A stretch of DNA of 64,000 nt from Corallochytrium limacisporum (Eukaryota > Opisthokonta). Of the stretch, positions 49,864 to 59,200 are shown piece after piece. How positions within the stretch are numbered: the first letter of the stretch is position 1; each line of letters opens with the position of its first letter. Location of the stretch: assembly GCA_002811645.1 (NCBI GenBank), contig PDIP01000008.1, positions 110,097-174,096 on the forward strand. The letters run 5' to 3'. The translations under genes and the position numbers were made by a program. The notes under the pieces were generated by a model, which did no database searches, was not told the DNA's origin, and saw only the letters and a program-made list of their open reading frames with translations.

Positions 49864-52518
49864 TTACTCTCCAAACTTGCCGTCGAAGCCGATGAAACCA
49901 CTAAGCAAAAAGATCGGGAAGAAAGATTTCTTCTCCAACTTGCTGCACCAGTTCCATGCCGAGGTCAAACGACCGTCTATACAACTGCCAGCATCGAAAT
50001 AGTTGGAAGCACCACTGCCGTCGAATGCATGACGGCAAAAGTCGCCGAGAATGGTCATACGCAGATTGTCCGGTCCTCCAAAGCGTTGATCGATGTACTC
50101 CGCCAGGAAGCTATCCTTCATCAGTTCCGGAATGTAGTCGATGGCCTGCACCACCGGCCCAAGGACACGAGGAATCTGTGTGTACTTGTCAATAAAGATG
50201 AGAGCATTCGGCACGTTGTGATCACCCATATGAATGACACTGGAGCCCACCCAGTGACCAAGCTTCCGTTGGGCGTGCTGCACAAGAATGTGCATAGCAC
50301 GGGAGGTTTGCGGAGCGGGTTGCACGCGCTGGAATCCCTGGCCAGTGTCAAGCAGACGATACTGCTGATGGTAATTCGACGCAAGAAGGTCGTTCTCGGC
50401 TGTGAACCAGAGCATAAACATTTCATGGGCCACGTCACGCCAAAGCATTAGACTCTGTTTCACAAACCAGTATTGTCGGGCATGATCATGAGTCAGCCGA
50501 GCACCCTGCCGCCCGGCATAGATAGCCAGGGCGTGCTTTGGGTCCTCGGGTTCCCGATCCGGGTGGTAGTACCGCTCGAGCAGCTCTAGCATGAGATCTA
50601 CCGGGCGCCGAGCCTGGTTGAGGAAGCTGTGGTTGTCGGCAATCGAGTACAGTGCACGGCGCACGTCATCGCCAGTAAGACCGTTCCGTGAGTACTTGTG
50701 TGCCAATTTTTCAATCGCCCTTTCCTTTGCCTTGATCTTGCGTTGGATTTCGTAGCGAGGCACACCCCGCGGAGCCAATATTTCTGCAGTCGCGACTGAG
50801 ATCAAGGGATCATCAAAGAAGTCATCACAGTCGTGCCCCTTCATCAACCGGTAGACTGTCTGGATATCAGTCACGAGCTGGAAGCCAAGCAAGTCTTGGA
50901 TTTCCTGCTTCTGGGAATCCATCAGCAAGTAGATAAGCTTGCCATAGTCATTCCGCATCTTCTCAGGATTTAAGATCTTGTACCGTCTGCCAACTTCAAA
51001 GACCATTTGAAAGAATTCTGCATTCTCCCGGAAGTCCTTGTCTTTTACAAGCTCTACGCCCTGATTGTAGTCACTGGCTACTAGAAGGCCGCTCAGGATC
51101 GCACATATGTCCATGAGCTGGGCATAGATACGCTTATTCTTAGACTTGTAGCTGATGATGTCCACTTTGTCTGTGTACTCAGACACGTTCAATGCCGCTT
51201 CAAGTAAGCGTAGGAACTTTCGCTCCTGTAGAGTGAGACGCAAGGGAATGTACTTGGATCGCTCCCTGAACCAATTGCCATCGTGACTTTCCGCATACAT
51301 CACCTCGTCATCATCAATGTGGCGATCACCGACTTGGTCGGCATTGATCTGCTCTACCAACTGATCAGCGGTGGCTTCCACACCATCGCCTTCTTTGTCA
51401 TCAGCAGGTGGTGCCACCGTCTCGGTGTTAGCAGGTGCAGTGGCTGCCTTCAGTTCCGAGGCCTTCTCACTTTCATCAAGCCCGCGTAGGACACGGATGC
51501 GATGTTCCCGCCGCTTGCCGCGACGATGTAGTGAGTAAAAGCAGACTTCACACAGCAAATCTCCACAGTCGTGACAGAAGACTCGAGCAGGTTGATCGTC
51601 ACATTCAATGCACAGTGGGTTACCATCTTTGGTGGCTTCACGATTGTGTGACAGAAGCTCATCCTGCAAATGCTTCTCGATTTCCTTCTCCAACTCTTCT
51701 GGATAGTCGCCTGCTTCCAAGATTTCGGCCAGACTATAGCCCGTACCGGGACCGCGCGAAGTGCCCTTAGTTTCTTCCTTCGCACCGTTCAGCTTATTTC
51801 TATCGGTTTCGTTGTTGTCAGTCATATTTGTCGCCAGACTATTGAGAGTGTCAGTATCCTCTGTCTTCACTTTCACTACCGCCGTAGTCTCAATGCCGGA
51901 GTCACTGACTTCACCCTTTTCCGTGGTGTGTGATTCACTTTCTCCGTTTTCAATGCTTAAAACAGATTCCTGTTTCTTTCTTTGTTCCGATGTAGCAGAC
52001 GAACGTGCCTGTTCTCTGATCTTTGCACCTTCCTCTTCACGCTTCACTTGCTTTCTTTGTCTAAGGCCAGCAAAATAGTCACTGCGGCTTAGTAACCCTG
52101 CACGGAGGCCAATACTTGCGACGCCAGGTACACTCTCGTCTTCGTGTTCCTGGTGGACGTTGAAATCGTCGTCTTCTTCGTCGTGTGACCTTCCGTAGCG
52201 ACTTCGGTTCCGCCCCGGAGTAAACAATCCCAACGTATACAATAAACCAAGAAGGAGGAAGACTGATCCAAACACTATACTAGCAATAACAACAGTGTCA
52301 AGACTGTCTTGATTACCGTTTGCAATGTAGCGACCACTGGTGTCTTGTGCAACAGGATTTCCAATGCTGTCCCCGGTATAGTCGACCGATCTGTTTCGTG
52401 ACTTTGTCCTCTTATACTTTGTCTTTCCCTTCAAGACGGTGGGCTCCTTCTCGGATTTGTACGTTCCGTTCTCCTGGGGTTGCTGACCTTTCCGTCTGTC
52501 ACCCGAATTCCCTGTCAT
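49864..52518 (-). CDS. membrane-anchored B-box zinc finger / DUF2009 (UPF0652) protein
   Basis: 884 residues. A single membrane segment lies at about 75-97, after a basic N-terminal tail, and a long charged linker (101-300) follows. A B-box-type zinc finger (about 302-346) has ligands C303, C306, C315, C318, C323, C326, H331 and H339. The C-terminal 470 residues match DUF2009/UPF0652, a eukaryotic family of unknown function whose members I recall as about 450-550 residues, with or without a B-box. Blocks include LRLTLQERKFLRLLEAALNV, MDSQKQEIQDLLGF, the HKYSRNGLTGDDVRRALYS segment and HMGDHNVPNALIFIDKY. The N-terminal anchor and linker are an extension relative to those. Biochemical role not known. 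ATG 52518 is unambiguous. Confidence 0.82.
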   Translation of the reverse strand: MTGNSGDRRKGQQPQENGTYKSEKEPTVLKGKTKYKRTKSRNRSVDYTGDSIGNPVAQDTSGRYIANGNQDSLDTVVIASIVFGSVFLLLGLLYTLGLFTPGRNRSRYGRSHDEEDDDFNVHQEHEDESVPGVASIGLRAGLLSRSDYFAGLRQRKQVKREEEGAKIREQARSSATSEQRKKQESVLSIENGESESHTTEKGEVSDSGIETTAVVKVKTEDTDTLNSLATNMTDNNETDRNKLNGAKEETKGTSRGPGTGYSLAEILEAGDYPEELEKEIEKHLQDELLSHNREATKDGNPLCIECDDQPARVFCHDCGDLLCEVCFYSLHRRGKRREHRIRVLRGLDESEKASELKAATAPANTETVAPPADDKEGDGVEATADQLVEQINADQVGDRHIDDDEVMYAESHDGNWFRERSKYIPLRLTLQERKFLRLLEAALNVSEYTDKVDIISYKSKNKRIYAQLMDICAILSGLLVASDYNQGVELVKDKDFRENAEFFQMVFEVGRRYKILNPEKMRNDYGKLIYLLMDSQKQEIQDLLGFQLVTDIQTVYRLMKGHDCDDFFDDPLISVATAEILAPRGVPRYEIQRKIKAKERAIEKLAHKYSRNGLTGDDVRRALYSIADNHSFLNQARRPVDLMLELLERYYHPDREPEDPKHALAIYAGRQGARLTHDHARQYWFVKQSLMLWRDVAHEMFMLWFTAENDLLASNYHQQYRLLDTGQGFQRVQPAPQTSRAMHILVQHAQRKLGHWVGSSVIHMGDHNVPNALIFIDKYTQIPRVLGPVVQAIDYIPELMKDSFLAEYIDQRFGGPDNLRMTILGDFCRHAFDGSGASNYFDAGSCIDGRLTSAWNWCSKLEKKSFFPIFLLSGFIGFDGKFGE

Positions 52519-54634
52519 TTAACCTGGCATAGCTAATGCTGGCACAAGTCCGCAGAGTCTTCCAGAACAGTGCCATTGGACTTGTACGAATCGTCCACGG
52601 GCATATCCGAAACTGTTGATGTTCTTAACTAGCTTCGGCAGTTTTCGTGCAACACCACACGCGCCATTATTTCTTTACACCAACACGTACGAGTCAAACG
52701 TAAGCACCGAGAAATCTCCAGACACAGGTCACAGAAAGTGTTCGCGAACTGCCGTCCCCGCTATCGTGGAACCGCAGAGCGGATTACGCCCCACCACACT
52801 CGCGAGGGCCACATTCCCCCTCCCCAATTTCCCCCCCCCCTCCCTCCTCCTTCCCCTGGCGGGCCCTTCTTCACCCTTCGCGGCCAACACTTCCCCTTTT
52901 TTCCTGTGCCAAAGCTGCGACCACCCTGGCACACCCGTGGGTGGGGAAATTGGGCTTTGTGCGTGTGTCGTGTGTCTTGCGTGTGCTGTGGCAGAGGGGC
53001 CCCTGGGTAAAACCTCCCTGCAGTGGCAGAGCCCAGCGTTTGGAGCGCAACCGCTAAAAACCGCCCCGTCCTTCCCTCTGCCCTTCACCGAAAGGCGCGG
53101 GAGCCAGTACTGGCTTTCCCGTGTGTGTGTGTGTACACTCCAAAGCGCACCACCGCAAACGAAGGAAAAAATAAGAAAATTCACAAAGCTCCGTATTTTG
53201 AATTGAGATCCCTGGCAAACACACACGCCCTCCCTCGCTTCCCCCACCGTTTTCGCACCTAAGCGTGGACCTTTAACGGCACGCTCGGCTACTTAGTGTG
53301 TGATCTTAATTCTGGGGGAGTCCAATTTCAATCCGCAGTCACTGAAGGCAGTACTACTACTACTACTACTACTCCGGTGCCTTGCGCCCCGTCCTCTGCC
53401 ACTTTTTCCTGGACATTTTCTTCCGACTCACGAGCGCACTCACACACACACACACTCTCTCTCTCTCCATACTCGCAAGTCCTCGCTTGCAAAACAGCCC
53501 ACGAACTGAGGAGTGCCTTGCTGCTGCTCTCGGACTCGGTCTCCGATCAATCGGCTTGCGCTTGGGGCACCCTTTGCACCCCAGGGTCCCCTTGCCGTCC
53601 CCGTATTTGGGAGTTTCAGTACCGAGGACTGGGTACCATACTCACCCTCTAAGAACTACTGAGATTTGATACTGTGTCCCAAGGGTAATAGGTGCTCATG
53701 GAAACCAAGAAACACCAGTGAGAACCACTCCTCCCTCCTCCCTCTGCCTTCTAACTCCCAGGGTCGGGCAGCCAGTCAGCCAGCGATGGTACAAGAACGG
53801 AAGGCCCTTTATCACCATCCACCCGCTGGTAGTTCCGTGCGGGGTTGCCGCCCCCCCCCTCCCCTACCTCGCACTTGCGCGCCTCTTTAGACTGGGAGTC
53901 GAAAGGAAAAGGGGGGGAGGTTGTTGACCGAAAGCCCCCCCCCCCTCAGCCGGGCTGCGGGGACGGGAGGGCCCCTCGGAAACGCAAGCAGCGAAACCTC
54001 CCCCACCTCCCGCGGGAGCTGGGAAGGAAACCCAAAAAAAAATGGGGAAAGAGAAACCCCTCTTGGAAAGGAAGCGAAGAGGACGAACCTGGGGCCCGGA
54101 GCCCTCCCGGGGCGGGGGGGCCGCCGCCTGGGCCCACCCGAACTCATTAGACGACCAACCGGTTCACCGCTTCCACACAATGAAGGTGTTCTGTTTGTGT
54201 ATATGCGTACAACGGTTCTCAATGTTCGTATGTGCCCGTAGCGACAGGGCGAGTTAGGGGCTCCCCTCATCCCCGGGCGCCATGTATTCTTGAATGGGAG
54301 CTCGGTGTCAAGTGCACCGAAAATTCGTCCAGTGCTTGTTGTCCCAAGGATGAAGGAGTCGTCACGAGTTGTCAATCTTGGTTTTGGACCAGAAAGGTAC
54401 GTGAGGCGATTCTGGGACATGGATATAAGACGGCGGGTGCTGCGTAGAGTTCGTAAGGAACGACGGGTCTCACATAGTGTCCTCTTGTGGTTCAGGGAAT
54501 TGAATAGTCAGTACGAAGGTGAATGCGGAGAATAATGGTTGCGTGGAATTAGTCGTGGAATTAGTCACCGTATGGACACCAGCGGAATCAAGCGAATTCG
54601 CGCTCTCGGAAGTTGACCCTAAGAATTCTGATCT
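52519..54634. other. divergent intergenic region with microsatellites
   Basis: About 2.1 kb without a supported gene. C-rich tracts (52817-52860, 53848-53870, 53935-53946), an ACT repeat, a CA/CT repeat and a 12-bp tandem duplication (CGTGGAATTAGT at 54542-54565, about 70 nt upstream of the transporter start) account for most of the structure. Confidence 0.6.
53352..53373. repeat. TAC trinucleotide microsatellite
   Basis: Seven perfect TAC units plus one base. A neighbouring CA then CT dinucleotide tract runs 53441-53467. Confidence 0.95.
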
Positions 54635-56074
54635 ATGTCACCCTGGAGGATGCAGAGCAAGAACGAACAAACGCCGCTTCTCGGCAACATTTCCGTAGAT
54701 GATGACAGGGACGGGTCCTCTTCAGTCTCATATCTTTCTGATGATAACAATTTACTAGGAGTATACGGACCACAAACATATGAGGACTCACAACAGGTTG
54801 TAGACCTGCCGTCATTGCACGATCTTGGCGACTACATTGAGGTCGAAAAGCGGGGGAAGAGTAGTATTCAGGGTGCAGTGTTCAATTTGACCAATGTTAT
54901 TTTGGGATCAGGTATTATTGGGTTCCCTCATGCCTACGCAGAAGCGGGACTGCTGGTCGGATTGGGACTGCACATCTTCATGGCCTGGCTAACTTCTGCC
55001 TCCCTTGACATGCTCATTAAGGCAGGCCTGCGGTCGGGTAAATATGACTACGAAGAGCTGGCCCTGCACTGCTTTGGACGCACTGGCTATCTTTTGAACC
55101 TTTTCTTCGTGTTCCTGCTGGATTTTGGCTCCATGGTTACTTACGTACTGATCATTGCGGACACACTCCCATCAATCGCATACTACTATACTGGATTCTG
55201 GCTGTTTGATCAGCGGTCGTACTCGGTATGGCTGATGGCCACACTGATCATGCTGCCCCCTTCCTTGCTGCGGCATTTGCACGAACTAAGTGTTGTGAGT
55301 TTCATGAGCGTGGGCAGCGTTATGTTTATAATTGTGGTAATTGGACTCGAGGGAATTGCCATGCGGAGTGCATGGGATCACCACCCACCGACGGTGGATA
55401 AGCATATGGAACTCGTCGGGCGCCACATTTTCAGTGCCGTTGGCATCATGGCGTTTGGATTTGTCTGCCACGATGTGGCTTTCCTCGTCTTCCGGTCCCT
55501 CAAAGAGCCGACTATGCGGAAATGGCGAAAGACCACGAAGGGAACCGTTGGACTCGCTTTCCTTGCGAGCCTGGCAATGGGTCTGTTCGGCTACTTTAGT
55601 TTTTTCTCGCATGCCAAGGGTAACATCTTGAACAATTTTCCTCATCATTTGGTGTTGGTCAATGTGACTCGTGTCCTCCTCGGTTTGACCATGATCATGG
55701 TGTTTCCAATGAATCTATTCGTCACACGCCATGTCCTCAAAAAGTGCTTTGGGTACAGCAGTGCAGAGGATCTGTCCACAACGCTGCACTTCGGGTCCAC
55801 ATTGGTACTTTTTGGTGCGGCAGTGGCCATCGGTACCTTCGTCCGGGACCTGGGCAAGGTACAGGCCCTGGTGGGTGGACTAAGTGCTGTAGCCGTAGCG
55901 TATATCATGCCTGCCGCGTGTGTCTTGATGGTGAGCAAACAGATTGATGGTACAATCTGGCTCTGGAGGAACGCGGAGTGCTTCCTACTGCTATTGATTG
56001 GTGGGTTCACCATGGTGCTGAGCACCACTGATGCCATTATCGATATCACAGCAATGGTTGTGAAGTCCGAGTAG
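54635..56074 (+). CDS. amino acid transporter, AAAP/SLC38 type
   Basis: 479 residues. A sodium- or proton-coupled amino acid carrier of the APC superfamily. An acidic cytosolic N-terminus (1-75) contains EQTPLL at 11-16, an acidic dileucine sorting motif of the [DE]xxxL[LI] form. The first membrane helix carries the family motif NLTNVILGSGIIGFP (84-98). About ten further hydrophobic helices follow to the C-terminus, which ends inside or just after the last helix. SLC38 and fungal AVT proteins are the closest matches by pattern. The dileucine motif suggests delivery to a vacuole or lysosome through AP-1 or AP-3; an AP-1 sigma subunit is encoded at 29463-29969. Substrate cannot be inferred. ATG 54635 is used; Met6 is close behind. 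Confidence 0.92.
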   Translation: MSPWRMQSKNEQTPLLGNISVDDDRDGSSSVSYLSDDNNLLGVYGPQTYEDSQQVVDLPSLHDLGDYIEVEKRGKSSIQGAVFNLTNVILGSGIIGFPHAYAEAGLLVGLGLHIFMAWLTSASLDMLIKAGLRSGKYDYEELALHCFGRTGYLLNLFFVFLLDFGSMVTYVLIIADTLPSIAYYYTGFWLFDQRSYSVWLMATLIMLPPSLLRHLHELSVVSFMSVGSVMFIIVVIGLEGIAMRSAWDHHPPTVDKHMELVGRHIFSAVGIMAFGFVCHDVAFLVFRSLKEPTMRKWRKTTKGTVGLAFLASLAMGLFGYFSFFSHAKGNILNNFPHHLVLVNVTRVLLGLTMIMVFPMNLFVTRHVLKKCFGYSSAEDLSTTLHFGSTLVLFGAAVAIGTFVRDLGKVQALVGGLSAVAVAYIMPAACVLMVSKQIDGTIWLWRNAECFLLLLIGGFTMVLSTTDAIIDITAMVVKSE

Positions 56075-56223
56075 CATTTATGCCGTCGTTTTGCATGGAA
56101 CTGTACACATGTTTTGTCTTCATATTTCACATAACATAGGTACATTATAAATAGGTATACAATAGATAGATGAGACTACAAGTGCAACTTATGTTGGCAG
56201 TTGCTTTTTTTTGTTGGTTTATC

Positions 56224-59200
56224 TCACTGTTGCTCCCACACACTGCCGGAGAAATCAGCTCCCTCCATTTTGGCATTTGCGAATATGGCTCGCCGTGCAT
56301 CCATTCCTGGCTTCAGCGGCTCAGCCGGCGCAAACGTACAGTTAAGGAACTGTGCGCGCCTGACATCCGCCCTGTGGAACGAGCAGCCGCTGAAGTCTGC
56401 ATCCTCAAAGCGTACACCCGCCAGTTCAGCACCGGTAAAGTTGGCACCCGTGAAAGCAGTACAAAGGGAGAACTTTGCCTTCAACAGACGACAACCCTTG
56501 AAGTCCGTGCCCTCGAAAAAGCACTCGTTGAAGATGACTTCCAGCATTTCTGCGTCCACAAAGCGACACCCGCTAAAGTCCGCTTTGCTGAAGTGGCGAC
56601 CGGATAAGTCCGTTTCGTCAAACACAGCTCCGGAGAAGCTCGTCGTTTCTGTAAGCATAAGACCGCGCATGTCTGCACCTTTGAACGACGAACCCTCCAG
56701 ATTACAGTTCTTGATCACAACGTTGCTAAACTGTGCCTGCAGGAAGTCCGCTTCGCTCAGGTCCGCGTTCACAATGTTCACATCAGTAAGATCCTGGTTT
56801 CTGAATGACATCATCTGCATCTCCGGACTGTCAACGACCTTCCATCCAGTCAAATCGGCCTTTTCGAGGTCCAGGGAACGCAAACGGCATTTGGTCATGA
56901 CCACATTGCTCAAATTGGCCCCCTTCATGTCCGCATCAATCAGTGTACAACCAGTCATATCAAGTCCAGCGCAATTACTGCCCTGCATGATGCATTTTCG
57001 GAACGACGTGGCATTGCACTGACTGCCGCGTAGGTCCACAGCACACATGTCGCTCTGCTGCAAGTCACAGTCACACAAGTCACAGTTGGTTAACACGCTG
57101 CTACGCATGTTTGCACCTTTCAGCCGAAGTCCCCGGAAACTCAGTTGGCTAAAGTCAACGTTGCTGAGACCAGATCGCAGGTTCTGGCTGTTCACGACGC
57201 GGTTCAATTCCTCCTGTGAAATAGTCTTCTTAGGCCCAGTCATTTGCCCGGCACTTGTGCCCCCCTTGCTGCCGCGGGCAGCTCCGAAAGCGTTCATTAT
57301 CTGATTCACGGGGGTCTTGTAATTGCCACTTTGGGGTGGATATCCACCCTTCCCAGTGGTGCCAGGCTTGCCAAAGGTATAGCCGAACTGTGCCGCTGCT
57401 CCTAGCCCCTGCTGTTGCTCTCTGCCTGATCGTGCGCTTCCCAGTGAGGCGAGATTGGGCCCGCTGGTGTTGAGACCCAGAGCAACGTTCAGCGCCCGTG
57501 CTTCAGGGTCATCCACTACTTGTGGCGTTTGTCGCGGCGGCAGAGCAGAACCTGGTGCCTGTGTTTGCTGCTGGGCCATTCCCATAGTTGCTGATTGCTG
57601 CATGTGGTTCTGCTTTGCCAGCACCTGGTCTTGGATCCGCTTGGCGGAGGCTTTCAGTGCTGATAGACCGTAGAAATCCGCTTCACTCATGACGTCCTGG
57701 ATCAGATTCCAACTGTCATCAATGCGACGATGAAGGTCGTAGCCTCGCAAGTAATCCACCACAATCCTGAACAAGTCTGGGCGGCGGTCGAGGAATATCC
57801 GGCCGTTTTCGTCGGCTTGCACATCGAGCACGCGTATATCGCCGAGGGCTAGCGCATGCAATTTCGATCCGTTTACCTTCGTGAGCGTCTTCCAGGACAC
57901 ATCAATGCGTTCTCCGCCCACGTTCATGGGAAGAATAGCATTCATACCACATTGAGCTCTGTCTCCGAAACTCTTAAGGAACTCTGAGATGAATTGGCGC
58001 GATTGGATAAGACTCACAAGATCGTGGATCTCAAAGAACGTAGCAAGTTCCAGAATCGAGGACTGAGCTTCACTGATCTTCCGGTACACAGCCTCAATAC
58101 TATCATCTCGAAGGTAGGAGAGTAATGCGTTGAAATGATCCGGATTTCTGTCGTAGAAGAGATGACCTTCCCCATCGATAAGAAATGTGGAATCCTTGAC
58201 AGTAGCCCGCGTCGTCATGGAGCCAGTCTTTTTCTCTCTCTGATGGGTCATCCGCATGTATGCAGTAACATCGCGAGCAAGACGACTTCCTTCATTGCAG
58301 CAGAGCACCAAGTGGTTGGCATTAAATAAGCGTCCGCCAACATTGATTGTGATCACCTTGGCTGGTGGATTAATGCGCTCTTCCTGTTGAATGCGGACTT
58401 TCTCTTCAAATAGCGGCCGCAGGCGGTCTCGAACCCCGTGAACGCCAAAGTAATCCATCTCCAGAAGAATTTTTGTTATTGTGGGCGCATCGCACTTGGC
58501 CATTTCCTGTACAGCCTCTTCAGAGTTACTGAGGTACTGGCATATGTAAGAGAAGACCTTGGGATCCCTGTACAGTACAATTCGCCCAAAGGTATCCACC
58601 GGCACAGGCACCTTCTCGCCGCTCTCCTCGTCGTCAATGACGGGTGCTTTCTTGCCGATACTAATGTCCAAATACTGTCGCAAAATGGAGTACTCGTAAG
58701 TGGTCTTCTTGCATCTCAATGCCCGCTCGGGAATGACGAATTCGTCACCGCGGACGTTGAATACAACGGCATGCCTGGGGACCAGACCAGTTGATGTAGT
58801 TTCAGCCCCTCTGTTGCCCTTCCAGAGGTAGGTCAGTAGTGTTTGTACCATACCTCCAGACTCTTCGTCTTCTGTTCGGCCAAATTTTTTGTTTGTTGAT
58901 TTTACTGACCCAGATCGGGACGGTGAGCCGTGCTGAGACACATAGGCCATCAACTCACTTACTTCCTGGGCCGTGTAACCTCGGCCCGGGGAGTCACCAT
59001 CGCGATGAGTCGCGAACAGCGGCTCCCGACTCTGTCCTCGTTGGGATCTTTGCGGAGATGGCTCCCGAGAATGAGCCCTTGACCCGGAAATTGATCGATC
59101 TGCAATACTGGTCGAGCGACGGAGCTCCAAACCGGGGGCATCGCCAGCGCGGCTTGGCATGCTGCGCGCACTATCTTGAGCTCCCCCGAGCATCTGGATG

